DNA of 64,000 nt, taken from assembly GCA_030062745.1 (NCBI GenBank), contig CP099846.1, positions 22,613,701-22,677,700 on the forward strand. Reading direction: 5' to 3'. Source of the stretch: Capitulum mitella (taxonomy: Eukaryota; Arthropoda; Thecostraca; Pollicipedomorpha; Pollicipedidae). The notes beneath the pieces are model-generated. The model was given only the letters and a program-made list of their open reading frames with translations, did not search any database and was not told the origin of the DNA. Shown piece by piece: positions 1 through 12,724 of the stretch; position 1 is the stretch's first letter; every line of letters starts with the position of its first letter. Made by a program: the position numbers and the translations under genes.

Positions 1-1679
1 CCTGTGCGGATTTGGAGGCGCCGTCCGAGGGGCTGCGGAGGATCGCGTGATCGAGAACGGGGGCCCGCGAAGGTTTGGGAGAAGGCCCGGGCGAAGGAGA
101 GAAACTGCCCATGTTGCCAGTAAATCTGGACCGTCGCGTGCCTCGGTATTTATTGTTATTGCGCGTCAGATTTTATCAAAGTAGGCCGGAGAACAAATCA
201 ACTGTGAAATTTACGACGACACTGAAATGTGACCCATCCCATAAAGTCCGGATGTATTGAAATGGTTGACCACCATTCTCTAAAATGGATGTACTCCGTC
301 CAAATGACTCCCGTTAAATCGGTTCATGGCTGGTATAAAGTTTGGACGTCGCACGCACACGCCGCTGGCGGTATTTTTGGTCTCAGCGATTAAAGCACCC
401 GGCCGGCAAATCACAGCAGGCTTCCTCAGTTAGGCACGGCCGGGCGCACTGTTTTTGTTGACGTCGGTCGGGAGCGTGACGTCACTCTTAATCAAACAAA
501 AACGGTCGGAGTGCGTCGCGTGCTCCGGCCCATTCCAAGACCCCGCGGCTGTTGTCGTTTTGCCGCGCCGTTGAGCCGGACGCCTCCCCATCGCAATTTA
601 GTCCGGCGGTCTCCGGTGGTTCTCAAACTCCGCGCACGCGTCGCCATCAACCGCGGAACGGCCGCCGACTTTTTATGAAATGCACGGACCCCTGTGTTTT
701 GCGCCTTACCGGCGTAATTTTTCCCCCGGTCTTGGCGGAACTTTCTTGGTGATGGAGTTTTTGCAGCCTTTGATGGAGAGTGGCGACGAAAAGTTCGCTC
801 GGAAAAAAAACTGTTTCCAGACCGCGAATTTCACCTCCGCCCCGTGCCGTAACGGCCGTGCTCGCAAAAAGGCGTGCTCTCGCAGCACGTCCTATCGGCG
901 GCAGAGGCGCAACTCAGCGCATCCCGTTCGTTAAGGGCCGATCTGTCTCACTTTGCAACAATGGGCCCAGCGTTTCGAACGGACATTGCCGCTGCGTAAT
1001 GCAGCACCAGCTCTGCACATCCGGGAGACGACTCGCGTGTCGCGTCGATTTCGCGGCTGTTTTGCATTCGCCAGCGTCTGGCTGTCCGATAGCCGCGTCG
1101 GTGGACTCCGTAATACGCATGATCGGGGATACCATGAATTTCATATCGGATTACGGATGTTGGGCGTCCCCTGATGTTTGGCAGGTGGATGGCGTCTGAC
1201 AGATGTGCGGAATGCCGTGGATGTGGTCGTCGCAGGCGTGGACTGCCAGTTCCTCTTCTGCTCATTGTCGCAGCCTGTTGTCTCACAGCCTGGTGCTGGC
1301 GCTGTTAATGCCTGCCGCCTGTAGTTATCAAGCTGGTTACTGCCGCCTACTGTCCGGTCTGTTGGACAGCCTGCTGCAGTCTGTCCGCGCCCCGTTAGAC
1401 TGTTTACGGCGACTCGGGTCGTTTGAAGTGAGTGGCAGTTAGTGTGATGTCTGTTATAGACTGCATGTCCATTCTTTCAATCTGTTCATTGTTGTGCTTT
1501 GCTAAACGCGTCATGCCCATCCCTGAGGGACAGCGTGTTGTATAAGTGTGCGTTTGTCGTTTCAGTTCGTTAACCGTTACAGTTTGCCCAGGTACTGTTA
1601 CGGTCTCTCGATCGTGACGGCGTACGCCGCCTCCTGCCCGCAGTGGCAGTCTGCCGTCCCGCCGTCTGCCACACTGTGT
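1..1679. other. No gene recognised
   Basis: I see no protein family, RNA gene or element here. The short open frames have no recognisable domain and overlap on both strands, as expected in GC-rich DNA. An exon of a gene lying off the left edge cannot be excluded. Confidence 0.5.
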
Positions 1680-1956
1680 CGTCTGTTACGCACTGTCTTG
1701 TGTTACACTCTGATGTCTCTTGCAATGTAGTGTCTGTGACAGCGTGATTTCTCGTTACGGTGTGGTGTGTGTTGCGGTCTGGTGTCTGTTACAGTTTGGT
1801 TCCTGTTACAGTCCGGTGTCTGTTACACTGTTGAGTCAGCTACAGTCCGATGTGTATTATACTCTGGCGTCTGTTACAGTTTGTTGTCCGTTGTACGTTG
1901 GGTCTGTCACAGTCTGATGTCTGTTATACTCTGGTGTCTGTTACAGTCTGGTGTTC
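1680..1956. repeat. Degenerate 17-bp minisatellite
   Basis: About 14 or more head-to-tail units of roughly 17 bp with consensus CTGTTACAGTCTGGTGT. The last units (about 1905-1956) are the cleanest, while earlier ones carry several substitutions and 1-bp indels. It ends abruptly against GC-rich sequence at about 1957. Open frames crossing it encode only VTVW/CYTLVS-like low-complexity peptide and are not genes. Confidence 0.75.
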
Positions 1957-3899
1957 GTGGTGCGGTACGCCTCGCGGGCCCTGGTCGGCTCCCGCTGGTA
2001 GCGGCCCCTCGGCAGCGTCTGCTGGACCCTCTGCGGGTGACCTCGTCTGGCGCCGGCAGACGCCTCCGCCCAGCAGGCGGCGCGGGATGGTAAAGAGTCC
2101 TGTTGATGGCGTGGCGGACAGCGGGCGGCACGTGATTATCAAGAGGTCCTGGAGGTCCTGGCTCGTCGGACGGCGGGCAGTGCTGATGGAGGACGGACGA
2201 AGATCGCCGGGAGACGCTGCTTGCCGCCGTTCTGCGAAGTGCAGATCGTAGCAGTGCCTTCGTTATCTTTGCTGGTGTCTGGGCTCGCAGTGGGGGTGTT
2301 TTGCTCGTCACATGCCTTTTCTTACCGTTGCTTTGTTTGTAATTTCGCCGCCGCGTTTTCCCGACAAATCCAATCAGAGACCCTCGCCGCGCCGTAACGA
2401 TCTCGGACGGGCCTGCTCCGGTTTCACCCTCCTGCGCCGCTCTCCGGCGGCGGCCGGCGGCCCTCGCGGTCCTGTTTGCACGGCCGCCTCTCGTGCCGCC
2501 TCCCTCCAGCGGCCGGCGGCCGGCGGCCCTGCCCGCCGGCCCTGTTTGCCCCCGGGCGCCGCGCCGCCGGCCGATGGGATCGATGCTGCGCCGTCGCGCC
2601 GGCGAGCGGGTTTTCGCGGCGCATATTCCGAAGTCGGGGATCAAGGTTGTGGTGCGCGCGCCACCGGTGCGGGGTTGTTAACCTGGTATTGACGCGCCGA
2701 TGCGCTGTGTATCTTTGTGGATCTCTAATGGTGATTTATACTGCCGCCGGGCGGCGCGCCGCCGCCCCCGGCCGGCGGCTGTGCGGGATGAGCCGTGACG
2801 CCGCAGCCGGCTCCGGGACCAATGCAGCCAAATACACTGTCATCAGTCGCGCCTGGCTATCGTCTGCAGGGCGCGGCACGCCGGCGCTGCCGGCCGCCCG
2901 GCCGCAATTGCTGATGGCATCTGATCCGCTGCGGCCTGAAAGCCGGCTTCGGGCCCTGGGCGAACGGCTGCCGAACCCCGTCCGTCCGCTCTGGGTGAAA
3001 CGGCACGGCGGCGCCAGTCGAGCGGACTCTGCTTCAGTCGGGGAGACACGTGGCACGTGGCGGGGCCGGGGTGCCGGAGGGCCGCGCCGGAGGTGGCACG
3101 TACTGGAGGGGAAGGGGACGGCTGGTGACAGCTGAGTCACAGCGGGCGGGAGATGATGAGGCTCGGCTGAAGTCGGGTTAGCACCTCGTCGGAATCGGTG
3201 ATGCGCCTGAGACAGCTATCTGCTGGCACGTGGTTTCGCCGGTACGATACCGTATCGTGTCCGACTTGTTCTCATTTGCGATGGTGGGCGGAAAGAAACG
3301 AAACAACGTTGTGCCTCGATGAAAACTTGGAAAGATCTGAACGTAGAATGATCAATGTACGTGTTATGGAAAAGAAATTCTGGATACCCGGCACCATTTC
3401 ATTTTTCGTGCCATTTTTGTAGATGAGATTTTGCGCTTTTTTGTGCTTTTTTATTGCGAAATTGCAATAAAAAAATCAACATTTTTCGCGCTAATTTTAA
3501 CAATGAGTGGCGCCTGCTCGCGAGTCGATTGTACCGCACGGTAAATCTGCGGGCTTGAATGGTTCGAAGTAAGACGACATGTTGGGACCTCCTGGAAGAT
3601 GGAGGGCGCTTAATCACACTGAACTGTCCGTTGTTTTTTATTGGTGTTTTCGGGCGCGCCGACTACTGAAGTCTTTTTGCGCCCCATAACGAGACTGAAC
3701 TGTCCGTGACAACGGCGTGGGCATGTGCAACGTGGGGAAGTTCAGGCTCACTGTACATGTCCAACCCAGGACGTCTCCAGACGGCGGCTCAGTGATAGCC
3801 ACTCCCGAACATCTCAGGCCGGCTGCACCCTGACCAGGCCGTCCGGTCGGCCGGATATGGCAATTACCGGCGGATCCGTGCAGCGTCGGTCAGGCATTA
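1957..3899. other. GC-rich noncoding block, no gene recognised
   Basis: Very CG-rich, with many CCGGCGG-type words. Open frames up to 245 codons exist on both strands at the same place (for example 1907-2644 minus and 2476-3135 plus), but all are Arg/Ala/Pro/Gly-rich without domains. This is what stop-poor GC-rich DNA gives by chance. No element borders were seen. Confidence 0.5.
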
Positions 3900-4200
3900 G
3901 TCGGTGCCGCGCTCCGAGTCCGGGAACACCCATCACTGTCGGAGGGACACGGCCCGAGAGCTGACCGCGATCCCACCGTGCTGACTGTGAGCGGCTGGCC
4001 AATTGGTCCGGGTTTGACGGCCGAGCCCGGCGGCTGCGACACTGACCGCGAACATCCGTCACTGTCGGAGCGGCGCGGCTCGAGCGCTGGCGGCGGTCCC
4101 GCCGCGCTGACCGGGGGCGGGCTGACGGGCGTGGACGTGAGGCCCGGACCCGCTCGGCTGCGGCACCGACCGCGGACGGCCCGGCAGCCGCCGGTCCTTC
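3900..4200. repeat. Possible 125-bp degenerate tandem repeat
   Basis: The word CACTGTCGGAG recurs near 3934 and 4060, followed each time by a similar GAGnGCTGaCcGCG context. The CGGCTGCGaCAC/CGGCTGCGGCAC block recurs near 4031 and 4157. This implies two to three diverged units of about 125 bp. Low composition complexity makes it a weak call. Confidence 0.35.
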
Positions 4201-7200
4201 CGCGTGGTGTTTTCGTGCCGGCCGTCCTCGGAGCCCAGCGGCCTGCTGACGGTCCCAACAGCGCAGGTCGGGTCATTACGGCGCGCCCGGCCCATTGTTG
4301 CGCCGGCGGCGGCGGTAGCGAAGCGCCGCACCTTCCATTTCTGGGGCCGCTTTGTGATGTCACGCACCGCCGGAGATTTCCGGAACCGGGCGCTTGTTGA
4401 CTCGTTTTTGACGGAGTCGGCGGAGGTGGTCGGAAACATTTTATGGCTGTTAAGTTTCTGAGAGGCCAAACTTTCTGAATCGCTGCGAGACGGATGGTGT
4501 TTTTATGCGGAGACGTTACATTCGGCGCTTTTTATTTTGGATCTTTGCTCTGATTCTCGAAGAGTATTTCTGATGGCAAGGTGCACAGAAAGACATACAC
4601 ATTTATTCAGAGACAGTTTTCTGCTAGAACCTACAAAAAACTGGCAAACATGTTAATGTGATGGTAATCCGTCCTTGCTTCCACGCTGACTGATTTCAGG
4701 TATAACTGTTGGACTTCGTGGTATCGGTGTAGTGCTACCATTTGGTGGATTTTAATTTGGTCAAGTGTTTCGTGCTGCCTTCATTTCTGTCTCGTCGCCA
4801 CTTCCTGGTGCAATGTCTGACGATAATGGCATAACTGGGGTATTGACCATTTCGTTGTTTCTCTAATATGCACTGTATCGTAAAACTAGAATACCCGCTT
4901 GCTTTTCTCCATCCAGCAATAATTCTCCCTGCACCAAAGCCTGCTGACAGCACCCCCATCACAGCCACGACGCCAAAGCCTTGTCCCTCCCGTAATGCAC
5001 GCTCCTGCACCACACTCGCGATCGAGACAAATGGTCGCCTGTCGGGCGTCACTTGCGGGCTGTCCGGCCGCTGATCAGCTGTCAGCGGAGCCTGCGGTGG
5101 CGGCCGCCGAGCGGCCCTACCGGGTGTGACGTGCCGCCCGCCGGCCCCGCGGCCGCACTGCGTCGTGGAGGCGGCGGCGGGGGTCTGCGACTGCCGCCCG
5201 TCGCTCCGAGTTAGCCGGGGCGTCGTGGTGAATCGCGCCGTCTGGCGTCGCCCGCGGCGGCGGGGGGACGACGTTGCGATTTCTGGATTTCGCGGCCGCC
5301 CCGGCCGGCGGTCCGGCGGGAGGTTCCGTTCTTCAAATCGCGCCCGCCATCCTGGTCGTCGCCTACGCGGCGACTGCGCCGTCTGGCGCGGGACAGAGGT
5401 CCGTGAGCCGGTCAGTCGCCGTCACGATGGCTGATGAGGCAATCAGAGTTCGACATCCCCGACTGGGCTCTCGACTGTCTGCGGCGGTCGCTGCCCGAGG
5501 AGCGTTCATGGTTGGCGTGTATGGCGGGCCAGCCTACGCGTTCAGGGGTCCCGCGCTGGCGATTGGTTGGATTGACTTCTGAGGGTCTGTCTACAGTGAA
5601 CTGGTTCTTCGCCTGCTTTCTTTCAGGGTCCAATGCTCCTTGGAAAGTTGTTGTACAACCCTAAGTCACGCATAGTTAACATTCAAGGAGGCATTGAGGA
5701 CGACCATGACTGCACACGCAGTTCTTGAAGTGAAAGCACGTAGAGAGATAGACGAAATCCAAAACACGTGAAAACGTTTCTGCCGCATGGCTACGCCAAT
5801 ATTTTCAGATCGGCATGCCGCGTTTCCGAAATCTTCCCGGGCATCGGGAATGCAGTATATCATTAGGTTAATATCCCATTCATAAAGTCCCGTACGCAAA
5901 ACATGTTCCTTTCTTGTTCTCATTGGCTCTCGTTTCCTTGGGTAAGACAGCCGGCTAAAACCACCTTCATTTCGGAACTTTTGTACGTTTCAGGTTGTGG
6001 TAGTTCATGGTTTAGCAATGGGCGCCGAAACTTCAGGCGCTGCCCATGCATATCTAACGTTTGCACTGCTCCGTAGTCATGCATTTGCCAAGGCAACGAC
6101 ATTCCGAGAAAAGTTTGTTTGCCTTATACGACTGACTGTTTCCTGATGGCAGTGTTTTGATACTCGCAGCACAGCTCATTAACCATGGCCAATTAGGATC
6201 CACTCTACTATGTATAATTATCGCTGTTCCTGGATAAAAAATGAGTAGTTAGGAAACGCCGAGTATGAAATCGCTACTCGTTTCGTATTTGCCCCGTTAC
6301 AGCACCGTGGCATCAATGACTGTGTAACTGCATCAGGAGCTCGTTCCGCAATGGAAAACCACCTACGTACTTCACACACGCGCCACGCAAACGAACAATA
6401 AATCCAAGTTAATCGATGTCCCGGTGGGAGGATCACTTCATTCCGGAGTGGTTATGTGAACGCCTTTGCGACCCAGGTTCCACTTCGTGCTCCGCTCGTA
6501 GGCCATGCTTTAATCATGCTCCACCGTTTCTGGCTACCTGGTGACGTAGCTGAGCATGAGTGACTGCAGGCCACTCATATATGATGCAGGTACGATGCGT
6601 AATAATGGTCGGGCATGAGGGTGAGACCCAAGTATTTGGATGTGCTTATCGAGCTTCGCTGGATATTCGTTTTGGTATAGTAAGGCCCAGTTTGTTGGTC
6701 ACGCTGAACCCAAGCGACAATGGCCGTCAGGTTGCGAAGGTATTGGCCAGAGGGACTGCATATGTCATGTCGGACAGTCCAGTATGTCAAGTTGTGTTAA
6801 GTCAAGTATGTCAACGGTCACCATACCAATATTTACTGGTTTTTTTTTTTTTTATGTTGGTACTGACCGACTGAGCTTCTTTTTGATTTGACTGTATTCA
6901 ACGTTTGTGTTTTCGAAATTCTGCAATAATTCTCCCAGACTTTTTGCATTGCACTGGGCAGGTAGATACCCATTGATGTGCAACATAGTTTTGCTTAGTA
7001 TCAAGCTGCACCAGTCTATTAAAGCAGTCTCTCAAGTAACCAGCAATCCCAATGACATGGGTATAGTAAAGTCATCACATCTCTGTAATGAAATGGATTG
7101 CTGGGTTTTGTAAACCGCATGTAGTAACCCGATATGACAATGCTGTGTGTTCACTTTTCATTCCGGACGCAGCGTGCCTTCGAAGGCCACTGTGCTGTGG

Positions 7201-8745
7201 CCTTCTGTATGAATTGTGTACTACGAACAACTAAAAATGGAAATGTACAGCGCCGTTGTTGACTCCGCAGCCACTCTCAGCAGATTCTTCTCGAGACGAT
7301 TGGACCTCTCAACCGAACAGCTAACTGAAGAAACTCCACGCCCAATCAGCGCTGTATTTCATACAAAGAGCACATTGAGTCTACGTAAGATATGAAACAT
7401 GTACACGACAGCGACCCCCCGGGATTCCGTGACGCGACTGGCACTGGTGCACCCACGCAGAGGACGCTGGAAACTGGCCGTAAGACCATGTTCGCGGACA
7501 GGAGACAGTCTGGGCTCCACCCGAGCTCAGTGAATAGATTCGCGGAACAGCGCTTGACTAGTCCAGTAAAAATATACCTCGGTGTAGGCGGCGCCTATGC
7601 CGCACACCCAGCGGGTACAAAGTACGTATATTTGCGGGGGTTTGGTCTGATGGCGCGGACAATGAAAGGTCAGTATCAAAATCAGACCCAGTTATGGATT
7701 CGATAGATGATCGTGAAGGGTCCTGGGAACTAGAGGTACTGGAGGACAATATGTGTTAAAAAATCAGTACGAGTTCCGATCAAAACAGTCACTGAGATAG
7801 GCTGCGACAAACCTCTAAGCGTCCTGTGTTGACAATACCCTCAAACATAAACAGCACATGGGAGATTCAAATAAAACGCTCGACCAAATGCACAGCTATG
7901 ATATGTCGAAAACAATCTGCGACCTCTTTGCAGAACGCCGCCGAGCTGCGACTGCTCTATGTGCGGAACGACCTCCCCTCTTCCCCCCCCCCACCCCGTG
8001 CATTCCCTCCGCATGGCAACGGTGAGCCGCCTCACCAGACAGGGTCACGGAGAGGTCACGAGCCGCCGGCGCCGCATTGCACTCCGTCATCTCCGCCGAC
8101 TGCATATCACATTCAGGCGGCGCGCCGGCGGCGGCCGCTGCGGCCGGGGAGCCGCTCCGACCCAACCGCGCCCGAGGGAAATCCGGCGTCTGGCCGCCGA
8201 CTATTCGGAGCGGCCGCGGGTCACGCCGCGGACCGCGCGGCCGGCCGCCGCTCTCCGGGGAGGGGCGACGACGGTCGATGGCCGCCGCCGGCGATGCTAT
8301 TGCAATTTACATGCGGTCGACGCTCGGCGGACCGGCGCTCGTCGGCTCCGGTCCGGCCCGTCGGCGGCCGCGCCGCGTGGGACACCCTGTAAGTCCGTTA
8401 AGATGCGCGCTCCGCCCGCGGTTGCGGCCGGTTGCGCTGTCCGGCGGCGCGGTTGCACTCGCGCGCTGCGCCGCGTTGATCCGCGGCGCACTGTCCGCGG
8501 CGCGAGAGCGTCCGGCGCCGGACGCCACACTGAGGACGACAGCTAGCGGAAAACACTGCGGCCGGGCGGGGCGACGGCTCCTCCGCAGAACCCTCAGCCG
8601 AGCGCGTCAGAAGAGTCCCGCCCTGCGGCTTCCCCTTCGCCCAGCGAGCCCGGCTCGCCGCGACCTTCCGCCGGAACCTCCCGGGGCGCGAGTCTCGAGC
8701 AGCGCCGTCCGTCGAGTCGAGGCGGCCGTCCGGCGCCCGCTCCGC
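4201..8745. other. No gene recognised; 3' flank of Frizzled
   Basis: A mixture of GC-rich (4.2-5.6 kb, 8.0-8.7 kb) and average-composition (5.6-7.9 kb) DNA. A T12-13 run lies near 6841 and a C-rich run near 7985. No TTTATT (minus-strand AATAAA) was noticed just below the Frizzled stop, so its 3' end cannot be placed. The 105-codon minus frame 4735-5052 has no recognised domain. Confidence 0.5.
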
Positions 8746-10497
8746 TCAGACGTGGCTGAGCGGCAGCGACTTGTGCGAGAGCGCCGGGTTCGGCTCGCTC
8801 ATCGTGTGCGACGTCGTCTGCGAGAAGGTCAGGTTGGACTGCATGAGCGGGCCCTGCGACGAGGCGCCGGGCAGGCCGGCCGGCTTGCCCGGCTGCAGCG
8901 CCGGCACCTCGTAGCGGCGCGCAAGCGCCGGCGGCGGCGGCCGGCGGCAGCCGAGCAGCACGCACCACGAGTGCAGCGTCTTGCGCGACCACACCCAGAT
9001 GATGGACGTGACGCCGACGGCCAGCGACATGAAGTAGCGCAGCAGGAACAGGCTGAAGTTGGGCGCGCGGCCGGCGGCGGCGCCGCACGGGCAGACGAGC
9101 GCCGCCTCCCAGTCGGCGCGCTGGTGCTGCTCGTAGATGAGGCAGGCGATTACGGCTGACGCCGGCACCGTGTACAGCACCGAGAACACGCCGATGCGGA
9201 ACATGAGCTTCTCCAGCTTGTCCTTGTTGCCGCGGTCCTGCTTGATGACGCTGCGGATGCGGAACAGGGACACGAAGCCGGCCAGCAGGAAGGAGGTGCC
9301 CAGCAGCAGGTACGCCACCAGCGGCGCCAGCACCAGGCCGCGCAGGTTGCCCAGGCTCTGGCCGCCGACGTAGCAGATGCCGGTCAGCCCGTCCCCGTCG
9401 ACGGCGGCCGTGGCCAGCGCGGCGATGGCTTTGCCGGCGGGGATCACCCAGGCGGCCAGGTGGAAGTAGGGCGCGTAGCCGGCGATGACCTCGTTGCCCC
9501 ACTTGAGCCCGGCCGCGAGAAACCACGTCAGCGAGAGAATCACCCACCAGACGGCGCTGGCCATGCCGAAGAAGTAGACGAGCAGGAAGACGACGGTGCA
9601 GAGCGCGGCGCCGGCCGGCCGGCCCGGCTCGCCGGTTGCGTCGTAGCGGATGATGTCGCCGTCGCACGCCGTTAGCTGGTGCCCGGCGCCGAGCCGCACC
9701 AGGTAGCCGACCGACACGAGGAAGTAGCAGCCGGCCAGGAAGATGATGGGCCTCTCCGGGTACTGGAAGCGGCTGCGGTCGATCAGGAATGTGGCCACCG
9801 TGAGGAACGTGCTGGTGGCGCAGAGCACGGCCCAGCTCAGCACCCAGCGCTCGGCGAACTGGTGCTGCGCCGCGCTGAAGTAGGGCGAGCGGCAGGGCAG
9901 GGCGCACTCGGCGACACCGCCCAACCGCACCGACCGGTTGAAGAGGCGGTGGCCGGGCGTTAGTGGCACGGCGCGCGGCGGCCGGCACTCACAGGCGCAC
10001 GGCGGCGGCGGCCGGTGGCGGCGCGGCGGCGGCGGCGGGCCCTCGCCGTTCTTGTTGTCCATGCAGAGCCGCTCGGGGTCACCGTACCGGGGCAGCTCGC
10101 TGCAGTCGAGCCGCTCGGGCCACGCGAACTCGTAGTCGAGCATGACCGGTTCGCAGCCGGCGCGCGCCCGCTCGCACACCGAGCGGCAGACGGGCAGCGT
10201 GCGCTGGTACTTCTGCAGGCAGATGGGCACGTACGTGGCGCACAGGAAGAACTGCAGGTCGTCCGAGCAGTGGATCCCGACCAGCGGCCAGTACTGGTGC
10301 ACCTCCAGGCCGGCCTCCTCCTGCGTGTCGTGGTGGAACTGGTTCGGCATCTTGGTCACGTTGTAGCCGATGTTACGGCACATGGGGATGCTGATCTCCT
10401 GGCACTGGAAGGCCGGCTCTTGGGCCAGCAGCGCCGCCGGCAGCAGCAGCAGCGACAGCAGCGGCAGCGGCGCGGACGGCGCGGCGGCTCTCCCCAT
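8746..10497 (-). CDS. Frizzled receptor, Fz5/8 class (Wnt receptor), single exon
   Basis: Seven-pass plasma-membrane receptor for Wnt ligands, signalling through Dishevelled. The frame is 583 codons without interruption, about the family's normal length. Residues 1-25 form a hydrophobic signal peptide. The cysteine-rich domain spans about 30-147 with all ten cysteines (32, 40, 77, 86, 93, 104, 108, 115, 132, 145) and an NVT glycosylation site at 46. The block MPNQFHHDTQEEAGLEVHQ (50-68) is characteristic of the FZD5/8 (Drosophila Fz2) group. A Pro/Arg-rich linker and seven membrane segments follow (about 220-500). The Dishevelled-binding KTxxxW motif is KTLHSW at 506-511. The tail ends SLPLSHV, a class-I PDZ ligand like the FZD5/8 ending. 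The ATG has G at -3 and +4. Large open frames on the opposite strand and in other frames are shadows. Confidence is high for family and good for subclass. Confidence 0.96.
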   Translation of the reverse strand: MGRAAAPSAPLPLLSLLLLPAALLAQEPAFQCQEISIPMCRNIGYNVTKMPNQFHHDTQEEAGLEVHQYWPLVGIHCSDDLQFFLCATYVPICLQKYQRTLPVCRSVCERARAGCEPVMLDYEFAWPERLDCSELPRYGDPERLCMDNKNGEGPPPPPRRHRPPPPCACECRPPRAVPLTPGHRLFNRSVRLGGVAECALPCRSPYFSAAQHQFAERWVLSWAVLCATSTFLTVATFLIDRSRFQYPERPIIFLAGCYFLVSVGYLVRLGAGHQLTACDGDIIRYDATGEPGRPAGAALCTVVFLLVYFFGMASAVWWVILSLTWFLAAGLKWGNEVIAGYAPYFHLAAWVIPAGKAIAALATAAVDGDGLTGICYVGGQSLGNLRGLVLAPLVAYLLLGTSFLLAGFVSLFRIRSVIKQDRGNKDKLEKLMFRIGVFSVLYTVPASAVIACLIYEQHQRADWEAALVCPCGAAAGRAPNFSLFLLRYFMSLAVGVTSIIWVWSRKTLHSWCVLLGCRRPPPPALARRYEVPALQPGKPAGLPGASSQGPLMQSNLTFSQTTSHTMSEPNPALSHKSLPLSHV

Positions 10498-12724
10498 AGC
10501 GGCGACACTGTCGGAAGGCTCCGGTCGGCGTTCACATGGCGGCGTCCCCGCCGCGATGTCGGCAGAGATGATGGATTAGAAATCCATACCGCGGCCGGCG
10601 CCGCCTGGAACTGGTTTGTCTGGAAAAGAAGGCGCATCCATTACGGCCGGAACAAACACGGACGCAGGCGGGCGCGGATGGACGAGCGGATGGGCCCGCC
10701 GGGCGCCCCGATGTCGAGCCCGGGCAAACAGTGTCGTGGCCGTCGTTTTTGTAGAGCTGCCCGCTCGGAATTGCCGCCGGGCCTGGTATGTACCGTGGCT
10801 TTATCGCGGGTGTTGGGTGGTATTGGCCTCATCATTCCAGTGTCGTAACACCTCGCCAGTAAAATCGGCAAACGACATTCCAGCCTGGCGACACGAGCAC
10901 AGCGGTTCGTCATTTTATCTGGATGCTCTTGCACTGGGTGCGATGGCTTGTAGCGCCAACAAAAAGAACATAAAGCCATTTCAGCGGTGGGCAGCGCTCG
11001 AATGGCCGGGTTAGAGGCCGCGTGAGGATCTCTGCCGACACGTGCCTGCAGCCTCGGTTCATTTACGCCCACATATCGGACACATTTAACACGTTCCCGG
11101 ACACATTAGCGGGTCGGGCAGCGCCGGCCGGGTCGCGGCTCAAACTTCGTCAGTCAATCACCGTAGCGAACCCGCTCAAGTATCGGCCTATTCTTGCAGC
11201 GGGCAATCAACGCCATGGCGCGGAACGTAATTTTCAACGCCATAAATCTGCCGAACGACCACCGAAATAAAAGGCCGGCCGCGCGCGCTCGCTGCACGGG
11301 CCGCCGCCGCCAACATAACCGGCGGCCAATCGGCGGCCGGCGGACCGCAGGCGGCCGGATGCTGCGCCGCCGCGCACCGGCCGAGATGGAATATCGGCCG
11401 TCTCCATCAATCGGGACGGGCGTAATCGTGGCCGGATCGAAGCTCATCAACAAGCGGCGGCCGGCGCTCCGAGCTGTCAGGCTGATGCGCCGCCGGCGGC
11501 CGACGCCGGCCGGCCGCGCCGAGATGGAGCTCGTCCACCGCCGCCCTCGCCGAGGCAGGTAACCCCGAGCCGCCGCCCGCCGTCTCCCGGGCGGCCGTCG
11601 GCTGGACGTCCCCGGCGTGTTTTTTCGGCGGCGACAAAGCTGCGACGTCTCCGTCGCGGACGCGGCCGTACATAACGACCGCCGTAACGAGGGCGGAGGA
11701 GAGATCGGCTTATTCTGCCTGCGGCGCGGCCAGCCCGAAACGTCCGCGCGCGGCGGCGAAATATGCACGCCGATGGCGGCGGCGCAAGCAAATAGCCTCA
11801 TTTTCTGAGATCGCACGTGCCACGTCGCGTCGCAAGCCGAGCCGCGTCGCCAGGCGCGCATGACAGGCCCGTTAGCGCCGCATCTTTTCGCCGATACGAC
11901 GGCGCCTCGGTAGTGGCATCTGCATGCGGGCCGTTCCAGGGGCCGTATTTCAGCCAATAATCGTCCGAGCTGCGGCAGCGGCGGAAAGACCCGCCTGCCG
12001 GCCGTAAGTCGGACGGTCGCCTCGATGGGCCGACTGCGGGCCGACCAGAAGACCGGGCTTAGAGGGGCTCAAAACACCCCGAGGCGCAGGCCGGCCAGCC
12101 GGCTGGCGTTCGGAATAAAGCAGCTGGCGCGAGGAAACCTCGACGAGGTACGGGGAAGGCTAGGGCGGTAATGGCGCATCATGCGTATGGCATTGGCCTA
12201 AGTTAGATTAACGTAGCGAAATGGTGCACTCACTTCCCGTGGAACGCGTGTGATGTACACACACATAGATATAGATGTTTGTTCCTGAGCCCTGGCCGTT
12301 TAAACCCGCTGTTGCATTCTCTGCGGACTCACGCTGGTGAAAGGGGGCTGGCACGAGACCCGTAGACCAGACGAAATCGCGTGAAGCTTCTGGCCGCCGT
12401 CGGCCGGCGCGACACAACCGTCCGACGCCGGTCACTGTCCGGGGACTGGGACCGTCGGTCCGCGTGGCCAGACACCCTCAGGTCTCGGTCGTCGGCGCGG
12501 CGTCGTGTGCCGCCGCGTGCCCGAGCGGCCGCGGTGGCCTGTTTTTCGCCGTCGATGTGTCACCATTACCTGCCGGGGGCGTGTTTGTCCGGGCTGTTTG
12601 CGGCCGGCGGCCCCGCCCCGGACGTTCGACCCCGCCGCGCCAGGCAGCACGACTGCGCCCGACTGCCGCCGCCGACGACAGGTGGCGCCGTCGGGCTGGG
12701 GTCGGACCGGTCGCAGCGCCGCTG
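10498..12724. other. GC-rich upstream region of Frizzled, no gene recognised
   Basis: This region lies directly 5' of the Frizzled start on the minus strand, so it should contain its promoter and 5' UTR, but no TATA box or clear initiator was identified. It is CpG-rich, with short A/T words (TAAT, AATAAA, CATAAA) embedded in GGCCGGC-type sequence, especially at 11150-11960. The 267-codon minus frame (11154-11957) is Arg/Pro/Ala-rich and domainless. Confidence 0.5.

Noticed and set aside
1907-3135. Frames of 245 codons (minus) and 219 codons (plus)
   Set aside because: Overlapping low-complexity frames on both strands in CpG-rich DNA, with no start context, domain or conserved motif.
4735-5052. 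105-codon minus frame with a Gly/Ala/Val-rich middle
   Set aside because: It looked slightly protein-like, but no family, splice sites or neighbours support it.
8594-9988. 464-codon minus frame and several long plus frames overlapping Frizzled
   Set aside because: They are out-of-frame or antisense readings of the Frizzled gene in GC-rich sequence, rich in Arg/Ala/Pro and without domains.
11154-11957. 267-codon minus frame upstream of Frizzled
   Set aside because: Arg/Pro-rich, coincident with open frames on the other strand, with no recognisable family.
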